DNA of 52,310 nucleotides from Anaerosacchariphilus hominis (GTDB lineage Bacteria; Bacillota; Clostridia; Lachnospirales; Lachnospiraceae), in NCBI RefSeq assembly GCF_014290175.1, contig NZ_JACOOR010000012.1, positions 1 to 52,310 on the forward strand, in the 5' to 3' direction. The notes beneath the pieces were generated by a model. That model had not been told where the DNA came from. It searched no databases and saw nothing but the letters and a program-made list of their open reading frames with translations. The translations under genes were made by a program, and so were the position numbers. The number at the start of each line of letters is the position of its first letter. The stretch's first letter is position 1. Shown here piece by piece: positions 26,202 through 35,507 of the stretch.

Positions 26202-27425
26202 ATGAAGAAACGAACACTGACAAGTCTGTTGCTGACAGGAGCGCTGGCAGTGAGTCTGCTGGCAGGCTGCGGCTCCGGCGGAGGAGCTGCTTCGGATACG
26301 CAGACAGCCACCGGTACCGAGACGGCGGATGCCGGAGGAGACAATCTGGAGAAGAGCAAAGCCATCGATTGGCAGTCCGCAAAGGATAATGCGGGCAATC
26401 CTTTATTCATCGATACCTTTGTTCCAGATACCCCGGAGAAGCCTGCAGATCCGGACTCGCTTCCGGAGACGGACGAGCTTCACTGGTTCAACTTCGAGTA
26501 TCCTTACGCGGAGATCCAGAAGCTGGAGCAGCCTGCGTCACCGGCGGACGGTTGTATCGGTAAGAAGCTGATTCTTCTGAAGAACGGCGATCATCCCTAC
26601 CATACTGCATATATCGAGGCTACCAAGCAGGCAGCTGAGATCTTCGGCATGGAAGTGGAAGTCATGTCTGCCAACTGGGATGTGAATATTCAGACCCAGC
26701 AGGTGGATCAGGCCATTAACGAGGCGCCGGATCTGATTATCTACAACCCGGTTGACCAGGAGACCTCTGTAACACATCTGCGGAAAATGTATGACGCGGG
26801 AATCCCGGTGATTGGCTCCAACGTTATGCCCAGCAACGAGGGCTTCCAGTATCTGTTGAGTTTCTGCGGACCGGCGGACTGGGATCAGAGTAAGCTGCTG
26901 GCACAGTACATGGCAGAGAAGGCCGGCTACAAAGGAAACTACTGCGTGATTACCCACAATCCGGGCGGATCTGCATACTATGCGAGAGCTTACGGCGTGA
27001 TTACCGAACTGGCAAAGATTGCTCCGGATATGGTATGCCTGGATATTCAGTCTCCGGGAACGGATTCAGCAGAGAATGTAAAGCAGGTAGTATCTGACTG
27101 GATCACAAAATACGGCGACGATCTGGATGTGATTTTCACCTCTGAGACCACCGTACAGGCCACCGGTTCCATCGAGGCGTGCGAGGCAGCAGGCCGCAGC
27201 GATATCCTCATCGGCGGAATCGACAACAGCGAGACAGCGTTAAACTATATCAAAGAGGGCAAGCTCACCTGTGCGACCAATCAGCCGCCCATGCAGGATG
27301 GCGCGCTTCCGGTGCTTCTGGCAGCAAAATGGTTCAACGGTGAGACCATCGACGATTATGTGTTCATGGAGCCGGCAGTCATCAACGCGGACAACGTGGA
27401 GGACTTCCTTCCGGCACAGTGGTAA
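26202..27425 (+). CDS. Sugar-binding lipoprotein (periplasmic-binding type 4)
   Basis: A 407-residue lipoprotein: signal peptide MKKRTLTSLLLTGALAVS with lipobox LLAGC (C23), a flexible Gly/Ser/Thr linker, then a RbsB/YtfQ-like two-lobe binding fold with VDQAINEAPDLIIYNPVD and IGGIDNSETAL. The region between the linker and the fold (about residues 45-115) is longer than in RbsB. It captures the substrate outside the membrane. GGGAGG lies before the start and a terminator follows at 27444. Confidence 0.9.
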   Translation: MKKRTLTSLLLTGALAVSLLAGCGSGGGAASDTQTATGTETADAGGDNLEKSKAIDWQSAKDNAGNPLFIDTFVPDTPEKPADPDSLPETDELHWFNFEYPYAEIQKLEQPASPADGCIGKKLILLKNGDHPYHTAYIEATKQAAEIFGMEVEVMSANWDVNIQTQQVDQAINEAPDLIIYNPVDQETSVTHLRKMYDAGIPVIGSNVMPSNEGFQYLLSFCGPADWDQSKLLAQYMAEKAGYKGNYCVITHNPGGSAYYARAYGVITELAKIAPDMVCLDIQSPGTDSAENVKQVVSDWITKYGDDLDVIFTSETTVQATGSIEACEAAGRSDILIGGIDNSETALNYIKEGKLTCATNQPPMQDGALPVLLAAKWFNGETIDDYVFMEPAVINADNVEDFLPAQW

Positions 27426-27443
27426 ATACAGACAGTGTATGCG

Positions 27444-27473
27444 AAACGGGACCCCGGACGGGGTCCTGTTTTT
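27444..27473 (+). terminator. Terminator after the ABC transporter genes
   Basis: A 12-bp stem with one wobble, AAACGGGACCCC (27444-27455) with GGGGTCCTGTTT (27460-27471), ending in a T run. It lies 19 bp after the lipoprotein stop and separates the transporter from the radical enzyme genes. Confidence 0.85.
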
Positions 27474-27534
27474 GTGCAATTTCTTTCCACGTGGACGGAC
27501 AGCTTTGTGACTTTTAGAAAACAGGAGAATTTCC

Positions 27535-27540
27535 TATAAT
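27535..27540 (+). promoter_or_regulatory. -10 element before the glycyl radical enzyme gene
   Basis: A perfect TATAAT 44 bp before ATG 27585. The -35 position is poor (TTTTAG at 27512-27517), so an activator or stress control is possible. Confidence 0.45.
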
Positions 27541-27584
27541 GAGGGCAGAAAGAATCGTAACAGAAGTGGATAAGGAGGCAGAGG

Positions 27585-29948
27585 ATGGAAGACAGAATTA
27601 CAAAACTCAGAAACGCGTTTTTGCAGGCCACCCGGGCGGCAGATACGGAGAGGGCGGTTCTGGTGACAGAAAGCTATAAGCTGAACGAGAATCGTTCCGA
27701 GGCCATGAAAAAGGCGCTGGCGCTGCGCCATGTGCTGGAGCGTATGACCATTGCCATTCATGATAACGAACTGATCGTGGGCTGCCATGCCCAAAAGGTA
27801 CGGAGCACGCCGCTGTTTCCGGAGTACGCGGCAGGCTGGATATCCAAACAGATGGATGATTTTGCCACCAGACCGGGCGATCGGTTTGCCATCACCGAGG
27901 AGCAGAAAGCGACCTTACGGGAATGCCTGAAATACTGGGAAGGCCGCGCCCTGGATGAGCGGGTGGCTTCCTGCATCCCGAAAGAATTGGATCAGGTAAT
28001 TGGCTACGGCGTAGTCTATAATGCCAGCTACGCGTCCAAGTCCCCGGGCCATCTGGTGCCGGACTACATGGGACTTCTGGGAACCGGCTTTGAGGCGTTG
28101 ATTGCGCGCTGTCAGGAGAAGCTACAGAATCTGGATATTGAAAAAGACGATTACGTGGAAAAGCGGGAATTCTATATGTCCTGTGCGGAGGCTATGGGTG
28201 CGGTGATTCTCTATGCCAACCGTTTTGCGAATCTGGCGGAGACCATGGCGGAGAAGGAGCCGGATGGGAAGAGGAAGAAAGAACTTTTGCAGATCGCGTC
28301 CAACTGTAGAAATGTTCCGGCAAAACCAGCATCTTCCTACTGGGAGGCATTGCAGTTCTTATACTTCGTTCAGTTGGCTATCCAGATGGAGGGCAACGGC
28401 CTGGCCATTAGCATCGGACGAATGGATCAGTTCTTATATCCTTATTATAAGGCGGATGAGGAAAAGGGACTTTTGACCCATGAGAGCGCTCTGGAGCTGA
28501 TGGAATGCCTGTATCTGAAGCTGGGCGAGATCGACAAGATCTCATCCAATGAATCTACGGCGGTCAATACGGGACCGGCCCACGGACAGACCATCACCAT
28601 CGGCGGCGTCCGGGCGGACGGAAGCGACATCACTAACGAGGTGTCAATCCTGGTTCTGGAGGCGGATCGGAGAATTGCTCTGGCCCAGCCGGATATTGCG
28701 GTGCGGATCCACGCGGGAACCTCCCAGCGTCTGATTGATGAAGTGACAAAGAATGTAAAGATGGGCCTGAATAAGGTGAAGATCTACAATGACGAGTTGA
28801 TTACACGGGCAGTACGGGGCATCGGCGTGAAGGAAGAGGATGTATACAATTTCAGCTTCCTGGGCTGCAGCGAGCCGGTCATCGACGGAAAGACCAACAG
28901 CTGGGGCAATAGCGGTCACATCAACCTGTCCAAATGTCTGGAGCTGGCCCTGAACGACGGATCGTGTATGCTGACCGGCGTGCAGATGGGTCCTCATACG
29001 GGTGATGCGGCAGGCTTTACTTCCATCGAAGAGGTAGAGGCAGCATACCGGGCCCAGGTGAACTACTTTACGGATGTTCTTGTGAAATACGATCGGGTGT
29101 TGGATATGTGCCATAAGATGTACCTGCATCTGCCCTTCTGCTCCAGCGTGATTCAGGACTGCCTGGAGACCGGCGAGGACTTCGAGCAGGGCGGAGCCGA
29201 ATATAACTTCTCCTCCCCGCTGGGCGTGGGCCCCATTACCGTGGGCGACTCCCTGATGGCCCTGAAGAAATTTGTATTTGACGAGAAAAAGCTGAGCATG
29301 CAGGAAATGGTGGAGGCCCTTCGGAGCGATTTTGCAGGAAAAGAGCCCTTACGTCTCATGCTGAAAAATCGGGCGCCGAAATACGGAAATGATATCGATG
29401 AGGCGGATCAGATGAGCGACTTCGCGGTGTCGGTATTCTGCGACGCCCTGGAGGGCTACCGGAACGCCAGAGGCGGCATCTTCACTGCAGGCATCTATTA
29501 TCTGACCGCTAATGTACCCAACGGAAAGCATACGGCGGCGACCCCCAACGGCCGCCACGCGGGAGAGCCCCTGAATGACGGAGGCGTATCTCCCACCCAT
29601 GGGGACGATAAGATGGGAGCTACGGCCATCTTCAAATCAGCTGGAAAGCTCTGCAATGTCCGGGCAGGACACGGCTCTGTCCTGAATCAACTGCTGCATC
29701 CGTCCATTTTCAAGGGAGAGGGCTGTGATAGGATATTCGGAGAATATATGCGTAGTATCGTGGACTGCGGCGTCTGGGAGACGCAGTTTAACGTGGTGAC
29801 CAAAGAGGATCTGCGGCGGGCCCAGGAGCATCCGGACGAGTACCGTGGACTGGTGGTGCGTGTGGCCGGATACAGCGCCTTTTTCACAGCTCTGGGCAAA
29901 GAAGTGCAGGACGATATCATTGACCGTACCAGCCTGATGGAACTTTAG
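27585..29948 (+). CDS. Glycyl radical enzyme, dehydratase/lyase type
   Basis: A 787-residue cytoplasmic radical enzyme of the pyruvate formate-lyase superfamily. FLGCSEPVIDG provides the thiyl C428 with E430 two residues later, the Cys-x-Glu arrangement of glycerol/propanediol dehydratases and choline lyase rather than the Cys-Cys of pyruvate formate-lyase. RVAGYSAFFTALG near the C-terminus carries the radical glycine G762. The partner activase gene starts 3 bp downstream. The substrate is unknown. Sugar or polyol import genes upstream suggest a C-O or C-N bond elimination in a polyol-like compound (inference). Oxygen-sensitive, so active under anaerobic conditions. Confidence 0.9.
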   Translation: MEDRITKLRNAFLQATRAADTERAVLVTESYKLNENRSEAMKKALALRHVLERMTIAIHDNELIVGCHAQKVRSTPLFPEYAAGWISKQMDDFATRPGDRFAITEEQKATLRECLKYWEGRALDERVASCIPKELDQVIGYGVVYNASYASKSPGHLVPDYMGLLGTGFEALIARCQEKLQNLDIEKDDYVEKREFYMSCAEAMGAVILYANRFANLAETMAEKEPDGKRKKELLQIASNCRNVPAKPASSYWEALQFLYFVQLAIQMEGNGLAISIGRMDQFLYPYYKADEEKGLLTHESALELMECLYLKLGEIDKISSNESTAVNTGPAHGQTITIGGVRADGSDITNEVSILVLEADRRIALAQPDIAVRIHAGTSQRLIDEVTKNVKMGLNKVKIYNDELITRAVRGIGVKEEDVYNFSFLGCSEPVIDGKTNSWGNSGHINLSKCLELALNDGSCMLTGVQMGPHTGDAAGFTSIEEVEAAYRAQVNYFTDVLVKYDRVLDMCHKMYLHLPFCSSVIQDCLETGEDFEQGGAEYNFSSPLGVGPITVGDSLMALKKFVFDEKKLSMQEMVEALRSDFAGKEPLRLMLKNRAPKYGNDIDEADQMSDFAVSVFCDALEGYRNARGGIFTAGIYYLTANVPNGKHTAATPNGRHAGEPLNDGGVSPTHGDDKMGATAIFKSAGKLCNVRAGHGSVLNQLLHPSIFKGEGCDRIFGEYMRSIVDCGVWETQFNVVTKEDLRRAQEHPDEYRGLVVRVAGYSAFFTALGKEVQDDIIDRTSLMEL

Positions 29949-29951
29949 CCT

Positions 29952-30845
29952 ATGGAAGGTCGGATTACAAATATACAGAGATTCTCAGTCCACGACGGGC
30001 CGGGAATCCGTACCGTGGTATTTTTAAAGGGCTGTACTCTCCGATGCCGGTGGTGCTGTAACCCCGAGGCCATGCTGCCTCAGCCGGTTCTGATGTTTAA
30101 CCCACAGCTCTGTATCGGCTGCGGGGCCTGCATTTCCGTTTGCCCCACGGGGGCGTCCGGAACGGAAAAGCATATCGGCGTGGAACGGAAGAAATGTACC
30201 GGCTGCGGAAGCTGCGCGGAGGTATGTTACGCCGAGGCGAAATACAAAAGAGACCGGTTTCTGGCAGCCGAAGAGCTGATGGAGGAGGTACGGAAGGACC
30301 TGTCCTTTTATCAACGCACAGGCGGCGGTATCACCTTCAGCGGCGGAGAGGCCCTGCTTCAGAAGGAGTTTGTGGCGGAGGTTCTGCGGCTTTGTAAGGC
30401 GGAGGGCATCGGAACGGCCGTAGAGACCTGCGGAAATGTGCCCTGGGAGAACTTTGAGGCGGTGCTGGATTCCATGGATTTGTATCTGTATGATATCAAA
30501 AGCACGGATACAGAGAAGCACAAAGTCTACACAGGCGCAGGATGCGAGCGGATCATGGAGAATTGCAGAAGACTGCGGGAGGCAGGAAAACAGGTGATTA
30601 TTCGGGTGCCGGTGATCCCGGAATTTAATTTTGACAGGGAGAGTCTGACGGGAATCCTCCGTTTCGCGGAAACTATTAATATAGAAGAAATCAATTTTCT
30701 GCCCTACCACCGCTACGCGGAAAACAAATACCGCTATCTGGGCATGGAGTACTGGAACCCGGGCGTGGAACGCCTGGATAAGGGGCAGGTGGAGGAGTGT
30801 CTTCGGGAAATCGAGACTTCGGTGCGGCTGAAGGTAGATGGATAG
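29952..30845 (+). CDS. Glycyl radical enzyme activating enzyme (radical SAM)
   Basis: A 297-residue activase. The radical SAM cluster motif is KGCTLRCRWCCNPEA (CxxxCxxC, about residues 26-33). An inserted ferredoxin domain holds two further 4Fe-4S motifs (CIGCGACISVCPTGA and CTGCGSCAEVCYAEA), as in activases of dehydratase-type enzymes. GGGITFSGGEALLQ is the SAM-binding GGE motif. It makes the glycine radical on the enzyme encoded 3 bp upstream. The two genes end at a strong terminator. Confidence 0.93.
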   Translation: MEGRITNIQRFSVHDGPGIRTVVFLKGCTLRCRWCCNPEAMLPQPVLMFNPQLCIGCGACISVCPTGASGTEKHIGVERKKCTGCGSCAEVCYAEAKYKRDRFLAAEELMEEVRKDLSFYQRTGGGITFSGGEALLQKEFVAEVLRLCKAEGIGTAVETCGNVPWENFEAVLDSMDLYLYDIKSTDTEKHKVYTGAGCERIMENCRRLREAGKQVIIRVPVIPEFNFDRESLTGILRFAETINIEEINFLPYHRYAENKYRYLGMEYWNPGVERLDKGQVEECLREIETSVRLKVDG

Positions 30846-30887
30846 TACCTGAATATTAATTTTATCGGATACCTTCTGAATCTATAG

Positions 30888-30934
30888 AAAAATGGGAATG
30901 CAGAAATCGTTTCGGCTTCTGCATTCCTATTTTT
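30888..30934 (+). terminator. Strong terminator after the activase gene
   Basis: An 18-bp stem with one wobble, from AAAAATGGGAATGCAGAA (30888-30905) to its partner at 30917-30934, with an 11-nt loop and a T run. Its A/T ends make it potentially bidirectional. Confidence 0.9.
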
Positions 30935-30976
30935 ATGCTGCATATTCCCTTGGCAGACAAAAAATGGGAAAAAATC

Positions 30977-31005
30977 TTGACAGATATAGAGGAATCAAGT
31001 AAAAT
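30977..31005 (+). promoter_or_regulatory. Promoter of the cobalamin-controlled operon
   Basis: Consensus TTGACA (30977-30982), a 17-nt spacer and TAAAAT (31000-31005). Transcription would start around 31012, just before the riboswitch P1 stem. Confidence 0.85.
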
Positions 31006-31009
31006 AGAC

Positions 31010-31210
31010 AAGCATAGTGTTGTCAGTCGCGTACGGCGGCTGATAAAGAATAGAGAATCATGTGGAAATCATGGACGGTACCGCCACTGTATACATAAAG
31101 AATGATCCTTAGATGAAAGTCCGCCATTGGGGTAAACCTGAGAAGGCGAGGAGAGTTCGCTGGGCTTCTTCCCTGAATATGTGAGTCAGGAGAACTGCTA
31201 TGCAGCACCC
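31010..31210 (+). promoter_or_regulatory. Cobalamin riboswitch aptamer
   Basis: The order of conserved blocks matches the cobalamin class: AATAGAGAATC with GTGGAAATC (31050-31070), ACGGTACCGCCACTGTAT (31075-31092), GTCCGCCATTGGGG (31119-31132), CCTGAGAAGGCGAGG (31137-31151) and GAGTCAGGAGAACTGC (31183-31198). P1 is GTGTTG (31017-31022) with CAGCAC (31203-31208). It binds a cobamide and acts through the terminator at 31259. Subtype (adenosyl or aquo) is not assigned. Confidence 0.92.
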
Positions 31211-31258
31211 TTAGCGAACGATCTATTTGCGAAGGCTTATTTCCCATGTAAAATCGGT

Positions 31259-31289
31259 CATGGATGCAAAAGCATCCATGGCTTTTTTT
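31259..31289 (+). terminator. Riboswitch expression-platform terminator
   Basis: CATGGATGC (31259-31267) and GCATCCATG (31272-31280) form a perfect stem, followed by GC and seven Ts. It lies between the aptamer and the first gene, so ligand binding probably favours early termination. Confidence 0.88.
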
Positions 31290-31330
31290 GTGTAATTAAG
31301 TCGCTTTTCTTATTGAAATGGAGGAAAACA

Positions 31331-32275
31331 GTGAAAAAGAACAGGCTCGTATCCAGACTTATCCAGATGTGCGTAGTGCTGATAGGCATTTCCTTTCTGA
31401 CCTTTTTATTAACCTACCTTGCGCCGGGCGATCCGGCCACAGCCATGTATGATTCCCTGGGAATTACCCCGAGTCCGGAAATGCTGGAGCAGGCCAGGCA
31501 GTCCATGGGACTGGACAAACCCTTTTTACAGCAATATGTGGACTGGATAGGCGGTATTTTTCACGGAGATTTTGGAACCTCATTCAGTAAAAGCGCCCCG
31601 GTACTGGATCTGCTGATGAAAAGGCTGCCGGCAACGTTCCGGCTGGCCCTGTTTTCCCTGGGACTGATGTTAATTGTTTCGGTTCCCCTTGGAATCCTTT
31701 CGGCGGTCAGACAGGACGGGATAGCGGATTATATCGTTCGCTTTCTTTCTTTCCTGGGTATTTCGCTTCCGGGCTTCCTGATTGGCCTGATCTTATTATA
31801 TGTCTTCGCTTTAAAGCTGGGACTGGTAAAGGTGGCGAGCAGCTCCGTCGGAATGGAACAGATGCTGCTGCCGGGCATCACGCTGGCCATTGCCATGGCG
31901 TCCAAATATTCCAGACAGGTGCGCACGGCGGTACTGGAGGAGCTGCACCAGGATTACGTGACAGGCGCGAGAGCCCGGGGAATGAATCAGTGGGAAATAC
32001 TGTTCCGCCAGGTTCTTCCCAACGCCATGCTTCCGCTGGTTACCATGCTGGGGCTTTCCTTTGGCTCGCTTCTCGGAGGAACCTCGGTGGTGGAGATTAT
32101 TTTCTCTTACCCGGGACTGGGTATCCTGGCGGTGGGAGCGGTGAAGGCACGGGATTATCCGCTGATCCAGGGCTTCGTGTTATGGATAGCCCTGATCTAT
32201 ATGGTGGTAAATCTGCTGGTGGATATATCCTATCATTATATTGATCCGAGGACCAGGGAGGGGGAGAACGGATGA
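31331..32275 (+). CDS. ABC transporter permease, nickel/peptide type (NikB/DppB-like)
   Basis: A 314-residue membrane protein, the same length as NikB. GTG 31331 has GGAGG six bases upstream and begins a normal permease N-terminus (KKNRLVSRLIQMC). The frame is open to 31181 but that covers the terminator. Six membrane segments, and the EAA loop DYVTGARARGMNQWEILFRQ with VEIIFSYPGLG, mark the family. First gene after the cobalamin riboswitch. It overlaps the next gene by 4 bp. Confidence 0.92.
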   Translation: MKKNRLVSRLIQMCVVLIGISFLTFLLTYLAPGDPATAMYDSLGITPSPEMLEQARQSMGLDKPFLQQYVDWIGGIFHGDFGTSFSKSAPVLDLLMKRLPATFRLALFSLGLMLIVSVPLGILSAVRQDGIADYIVRFLSFLGISLPGFLIGLILLYVFALKLGLVKVASSSVGMEQMLLPGITLAIAMASKYSRQVRTAVLEELHQDYVTGARARGMNQWEILFRQVLPNAMLPLVTMLGLSFGSLLGGTSVVEIIFSYPGLGILAVGAVKARDYPLIQGFVLWIALIYMVVNLLVDISYHYIDPRTREGENG

Positions 32276-33111
32276 AAAAGAATACAAGATTTGCGGTGCT
32301 TTCCATTCTGGTTTTCCTTATTCTGGCAGTGGCGTTCCTGGCGGACAAAATCGTTCCCTATGATCCGTTGAGCGCGTCACTGAGCGACGCATTCCAGGCG
32401 CCCGGAAAAGAACACTATTTTGGAACCGACGCGCTGGGGCGGGACGTGTTCTCCCGGGTAATCTGCGGGGCGACCACCAGCGTATACAGCGTGCTGATTC
32501 TTGTGGCGGTAATCCTGGTTGTGGGTACCTTTCTTGGAATCATAGCCGGGTATTTCGGCGGAGCGGCAGACGCGGTAATCATGAGAGTGGGCGACATGAT
32601 GATCGCCTTCCCGGATCTGATTCTGGCTATGGCAATCGCGGGAATTCTTGGGCCAAGCCTGAAAAATTCCATGATTGCAATCGCGGCAGTAAGCTGGACC
32701 AGATACGCCAGACTATCCAGAAGCCTGGTGCTGAAGATACGGAACAGGACTTATATATCCGCGGCGGAAATATCGGGATCCAGACACAGCAGAATCCTGA
32801 TGAGATATATGCTGCCCAACGCGCTTCCTACGATGATCATTACGGCGGCGACGGATATCGGCACCATCATGCTGTCGCTGGCAAGCCTGTCCTTCCTTGG
32901 CTTTGGAATCCAGCCCCCCACACCGGAATGGGGATATATGCTGAGCGAGGGAAGAACTTATATACTGAGCAGCCCGTGGCTGCTGTTTTGTCCGGGACTT
33001 GCGGTCTTTATTACGGTAGTCATCTTTAATCTCTGGGGTGACTGTATTAGAGATATGATAGATCCAAATGCAACAGAAAAACGAAGAAAAAAGAGGAGAA
33101 AGAGAAGATGA
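32272..33111 (+). CDS. ABC transporter permease, nickel/peptide type (NikC/DppC-like)
   Basis: A 279-residue partner permease with an N-terminal membrane anchor, a YFGTDALGRDVFSRVICGA segment typical of OppC_N proteins, and five further membrane segments. The EAA loop is YISAAEISGSRHSRILMRYM. ATGA overlaps join it to both the gene before and the gene after. Confidence 0.92.
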   Translation: MKKNTRFAVLSILVFLILAVAFLADKIVPYDPLSASLSDAFQAPGKEHYFGTDALGRDVFSRVICGATTSVYSVLILVAVILVVGTFLGIIAGYFGGAADAVIMRVGDMMIAFPDLILAMAIAGILGPSLKNSMIAIAAVSWTRYARLSRSLVLKIRNRTYISAAEISGSRHSRILMRYMLPNALPTMIITAATDIGTIMLSLASLSFLGFGIQPPTPEWGYMLSEGRTYILSSPWLLFCPGLAVFITVVIFNLWGDCIRDMIDPNATEKRRKKRRKRR

Positions 33112-34694
33112 ACGGAAAAAAACTGATTGCCCTTGCCCTTAGCCTGTGCCTTGCGGGCAGTATCACAGCGTGCGGCGGCAGCACAGGAACAGAGCAGAAA
33201 GCGGCGGCAGACGGAGGAAGCGCGAAAACACAGCTGAATGTGGCGACAGAGCTGACCAGCGCAACTCTGGATCCGGCAGATGACTGGAACAGCTGGTTTG
33301 TAATGCGTTGGGGAGCGCTGGAAACGCTGACCCGTTTTGAGGACGACGGCACCGTGTCGCCGTGGCTGGCAGAAGACTGGTCTGTAGCGGACGATCAGCT
33401 GACCTGGACCATAAAGCTGAAAGAAAATGTAACCTTCTCCAATGGAGAACCTATGACCGCGACAAAGGTTCAGGAATCCCTGGAGAGATTATTCGAGGTG
33501 ACCGATCCCAATAAGGGCGGAAATGGAAACCCCTGGAATTATTTCACGTATGACAGCATCAGTGCGGACGATGAAGCCTGGACTGTGACGATTGTAACAA
33601 GTGAGCCGACCGTAGACCTGCCGGGCTGCCTTGCGTATCCCTGGTATGGCATTATCGATGTGGCTGGCTCTGCGGATCGCGATATTGCTGCGGACGGACC
33701 GATTTGTACAGGACCCTACTGCTTTGTATCCAATGATCCGGAGCATGATATTCAGCTGGTAAAAAATGACAATTACTGGGACGGCGAAGTACCCTTTGAG
33801 ACGGTCAATGTCATGAAGCTTGGGGAGGCTTCTGCCCGCGCAATGGCCCTGCAGGACGGTTCTGCAGACATGGGAATCAACATTGCGGCGTCTGACAGAG
33901 CGGTTCTGGAGAATGCGGGTACCTATCAGATTGACGTCACCGGTGGAAACCGTGTCTGCAACTGGTTTATCAATTTTGACGGAGTGCTGGGCAATGATAC
34001 CCTGAGAAAAGCAGTGATAACGGCAATTGACGGCCAGACCGTGTGCGATGTATCCACAGGCGGGTCCTATACTTACACCAACAATGTGCCAGTGCCCGGT
34101 TATGATCTGGATAACCCGTACAGCTACGATCCGGAGGCTGCCAAGGCCATGCTGGACGAGGCCGGTATCGTAGACGGCGATGGAGACGGATACCGCGAAC
34201 TGGACGGCAAAAATATCGACATCAATATTGTAGCGACAACCAGCCGTCAGCAGGACGTGATTGCGCAGGCGTATGGGGTTCAGCTGGAAGCAATCGGAAT
34301 CAAGACCACGATTTCCATGCCGGAAAACGCGGTAGACCTGCGGGTGTCCCAGGGCTTTGATCTGATGTTCAACAATGAAGTAACCACACCTACCGGAGAT
34401 CCGGAGAACTTCCTGAAGCACTGGTACGGAAAGATTACCGATACAAGCTTTAATTACGGAAATTATCATAATGAAGAATACGACGCGCTGTATGAACAGC
34501 TGATTGGTGAATTTGATACGGAAAAGCGGACGGAAATCTTTACACAGATGCAGGAAATCCTGATGGAAGACGTGGCGACCATCTGCAGCGGCGCCTATAA
34601 TTTCAATCTCTGCTCCGCGGCTTCCGTAGAAGGCGTTCACAGCTATGTGTGCGATTACTACTGGGTAACAAAGGATATCACACCGGCGTCATAA
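33108..34694 (+). CDS. Extracellular substrate-binding lipoprotein, NikA/DppA type
   Basis: A 528-residue SBP_bac_5 lipoprotein with lipobox SITAC (C22). The mature part has the family pattern PWLAEDWSVADDQLTWTIKL, KLKENVTFSNGEPMTATKV and a C-terminal NYHNEEYDALYEQLIGEFDT. It gives the transporter its specificity. Cobalamin control and the NikA-like layout suggest a cobalt-, nickel- or corrinoid-linked ligand, but peptide binding cannot be excluded. The start overlaps the permease gene by 4 bp. Confidence 0.9.
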   Translation: MNGKKLIALALSLCLAGSITACGGSTGTEQKAAADGGSAKTQLNVATELTSATLDPADDWNSWFVMRWGALETLTRFEDDGTVSPWLAEDWSVADDQLTWTIKLKENVTFSNGEPMTATKVQESLERLFEVTDPNKGGNGNPWNYFTYDSISADDEAWTVTIVTSEPTVDLPGCLAYPWYGIIDVAGSADRDIAADGPICTGPYCFVSNDPEHDIQLVKNDNYWDGEVPFETVNVMKLGEASARAMALQDGSADMGINIAASDRAVLENAGTYQIDVTGGNRVCNWFINFDGVLGNDTLRKAVITAIDGQTVCDVSTGGSYTYTNNVPVPGYDLDNPYSYDPEAAKAMLDEAGIVDGDGDGYRELDGKNIDINIVATTSRQQDVIAQAYGVQLEAIGIKTTISMPENAVDLRVSQGFDLMFNNEVTTPTGDPENFLKHWYGKITDTSFNYGNYHNEEYDALYEQLIGEFDTEKRTEIFTQMQEILMEDVATICSGAYNFNLCSAASVEGVHSYVCDYYWVTKDITPAS

Positions 34695-34724
34695 AGAAGA
34701 ATATATAGAAAAGGGGACTTTCCC

Positions 34725-35507
34725 ATGCTGGATATACAGAACATAACAGTTGCATATCATGGACAGCCGTTTTTGCAGGATTTCTCCCTACATATGAAAA
34801 GAGGGGAAATTATCAGCCTGGTAGGTGAAAGCGGAAGCGGAAAGACTACGGCGATACGTTCCATTCTGGGACTTCTGCCACAGGAAGGAGAGCTGGTATC
34901 CGGCGATATTTTGTTTGAGGGAAAGTCTCTTCCTGAATACAGCGAAAAGGAAATGCAGAAACTCCGGGGCTCCAGGATATCCATGATTTTCCAGGATTCC
35001 GGAGCCATGCTGAATCCGATACGAAAAATCGGCTCGCAGTATATAGAATACATTCAGAAGCATGAAAAGCTGAGCCATAAAGCGGCGGAAGAAAAGGCGG
35101 TGGCTATGCTGGAAGCCATGCGGCTGTCGGAGCCGGAACGCATTATGAAGAGCTACGGCTTCCAGCTGTCCGGCGGTATGCGTCAGAGGGTCGGAATTGC
35201 CATGGCCATGACCTTTGAGCCGGAGCTGCTGCTGGCTGATGAGCCTACGGCGGCCCTGGACGTGACGACACAGGCGCAGATCGTGCGTCAGATGATGGAG
35301 CTGCGGAAAAATCACGGAACCTCCATTATCCTGGTAACCCATAATCTGGGCGTGGCGGCATATATGTCAGATCGGATTGTGGTTATGCAGAATGGAAGCA
35401 TTGTGGAAGAGGGAGACCGGAAGACAATACTGGAACAGCCGGGCTGCGCATACACCAGAAAACTGCTGGCTGCGGTTCCGAATATGTATGGAGAAGGCTA
35501 TGTGTAA
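34725..35507 (+). CDS. ABC transporter ATPase, nickel/peptide type (NikD/DppD-like)
   Basis: A 260-residue nucleotide-binding subunit: Walker A GESGSGKTT (about 34-42), signature LSGGMRQRVGIAMAM, Walker B LLLADEPTAALDV, and H-loop LVTHNLGVAAY. It lies 30 bp after the binding-protein gene and overlaps the second ATPase gene by 8 bp. Confidence 0.92.
   Translation: MLDIQNITVAYHGQPFLQDFSLHMKRGEIISLVGESGSGKTTAIRSILGLLPQEGELVSGDILFEGKSLPEYSEKEMQKLRGSRISMIFQDSGAMLNPIRKIGSQYIEYIQKHEKLSHKAAEEKAVAMLEAMRLSEPERIMKSYGFQLSGGMRQRVGIAMAMTFEPELLLADEPTAALDVTTQAQIVRQMMELRKNHGTSIILVTHNLGVAAYMSDRIVVMQNGSIVEEGDRKTILEQPGCAYTRKLLAAVPNMYGEGYV

Noticed and set aside
27585..29948. Pyruvate formate-lyase
   Set aside because: The active site has Cys-Ser-Glu rather than adjacent cysteines, and the activase has extra ferredoxin clusters, so a dehydratase-type enzyme fits better.
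33489..34640. A 383-codon minus-strand ORF
   Set aside because: It lies wholly antisense to the substrate-binding lipoprotein, which has a lipobox, ribosome binding site and family motifs. The antisense product is not recognisable.
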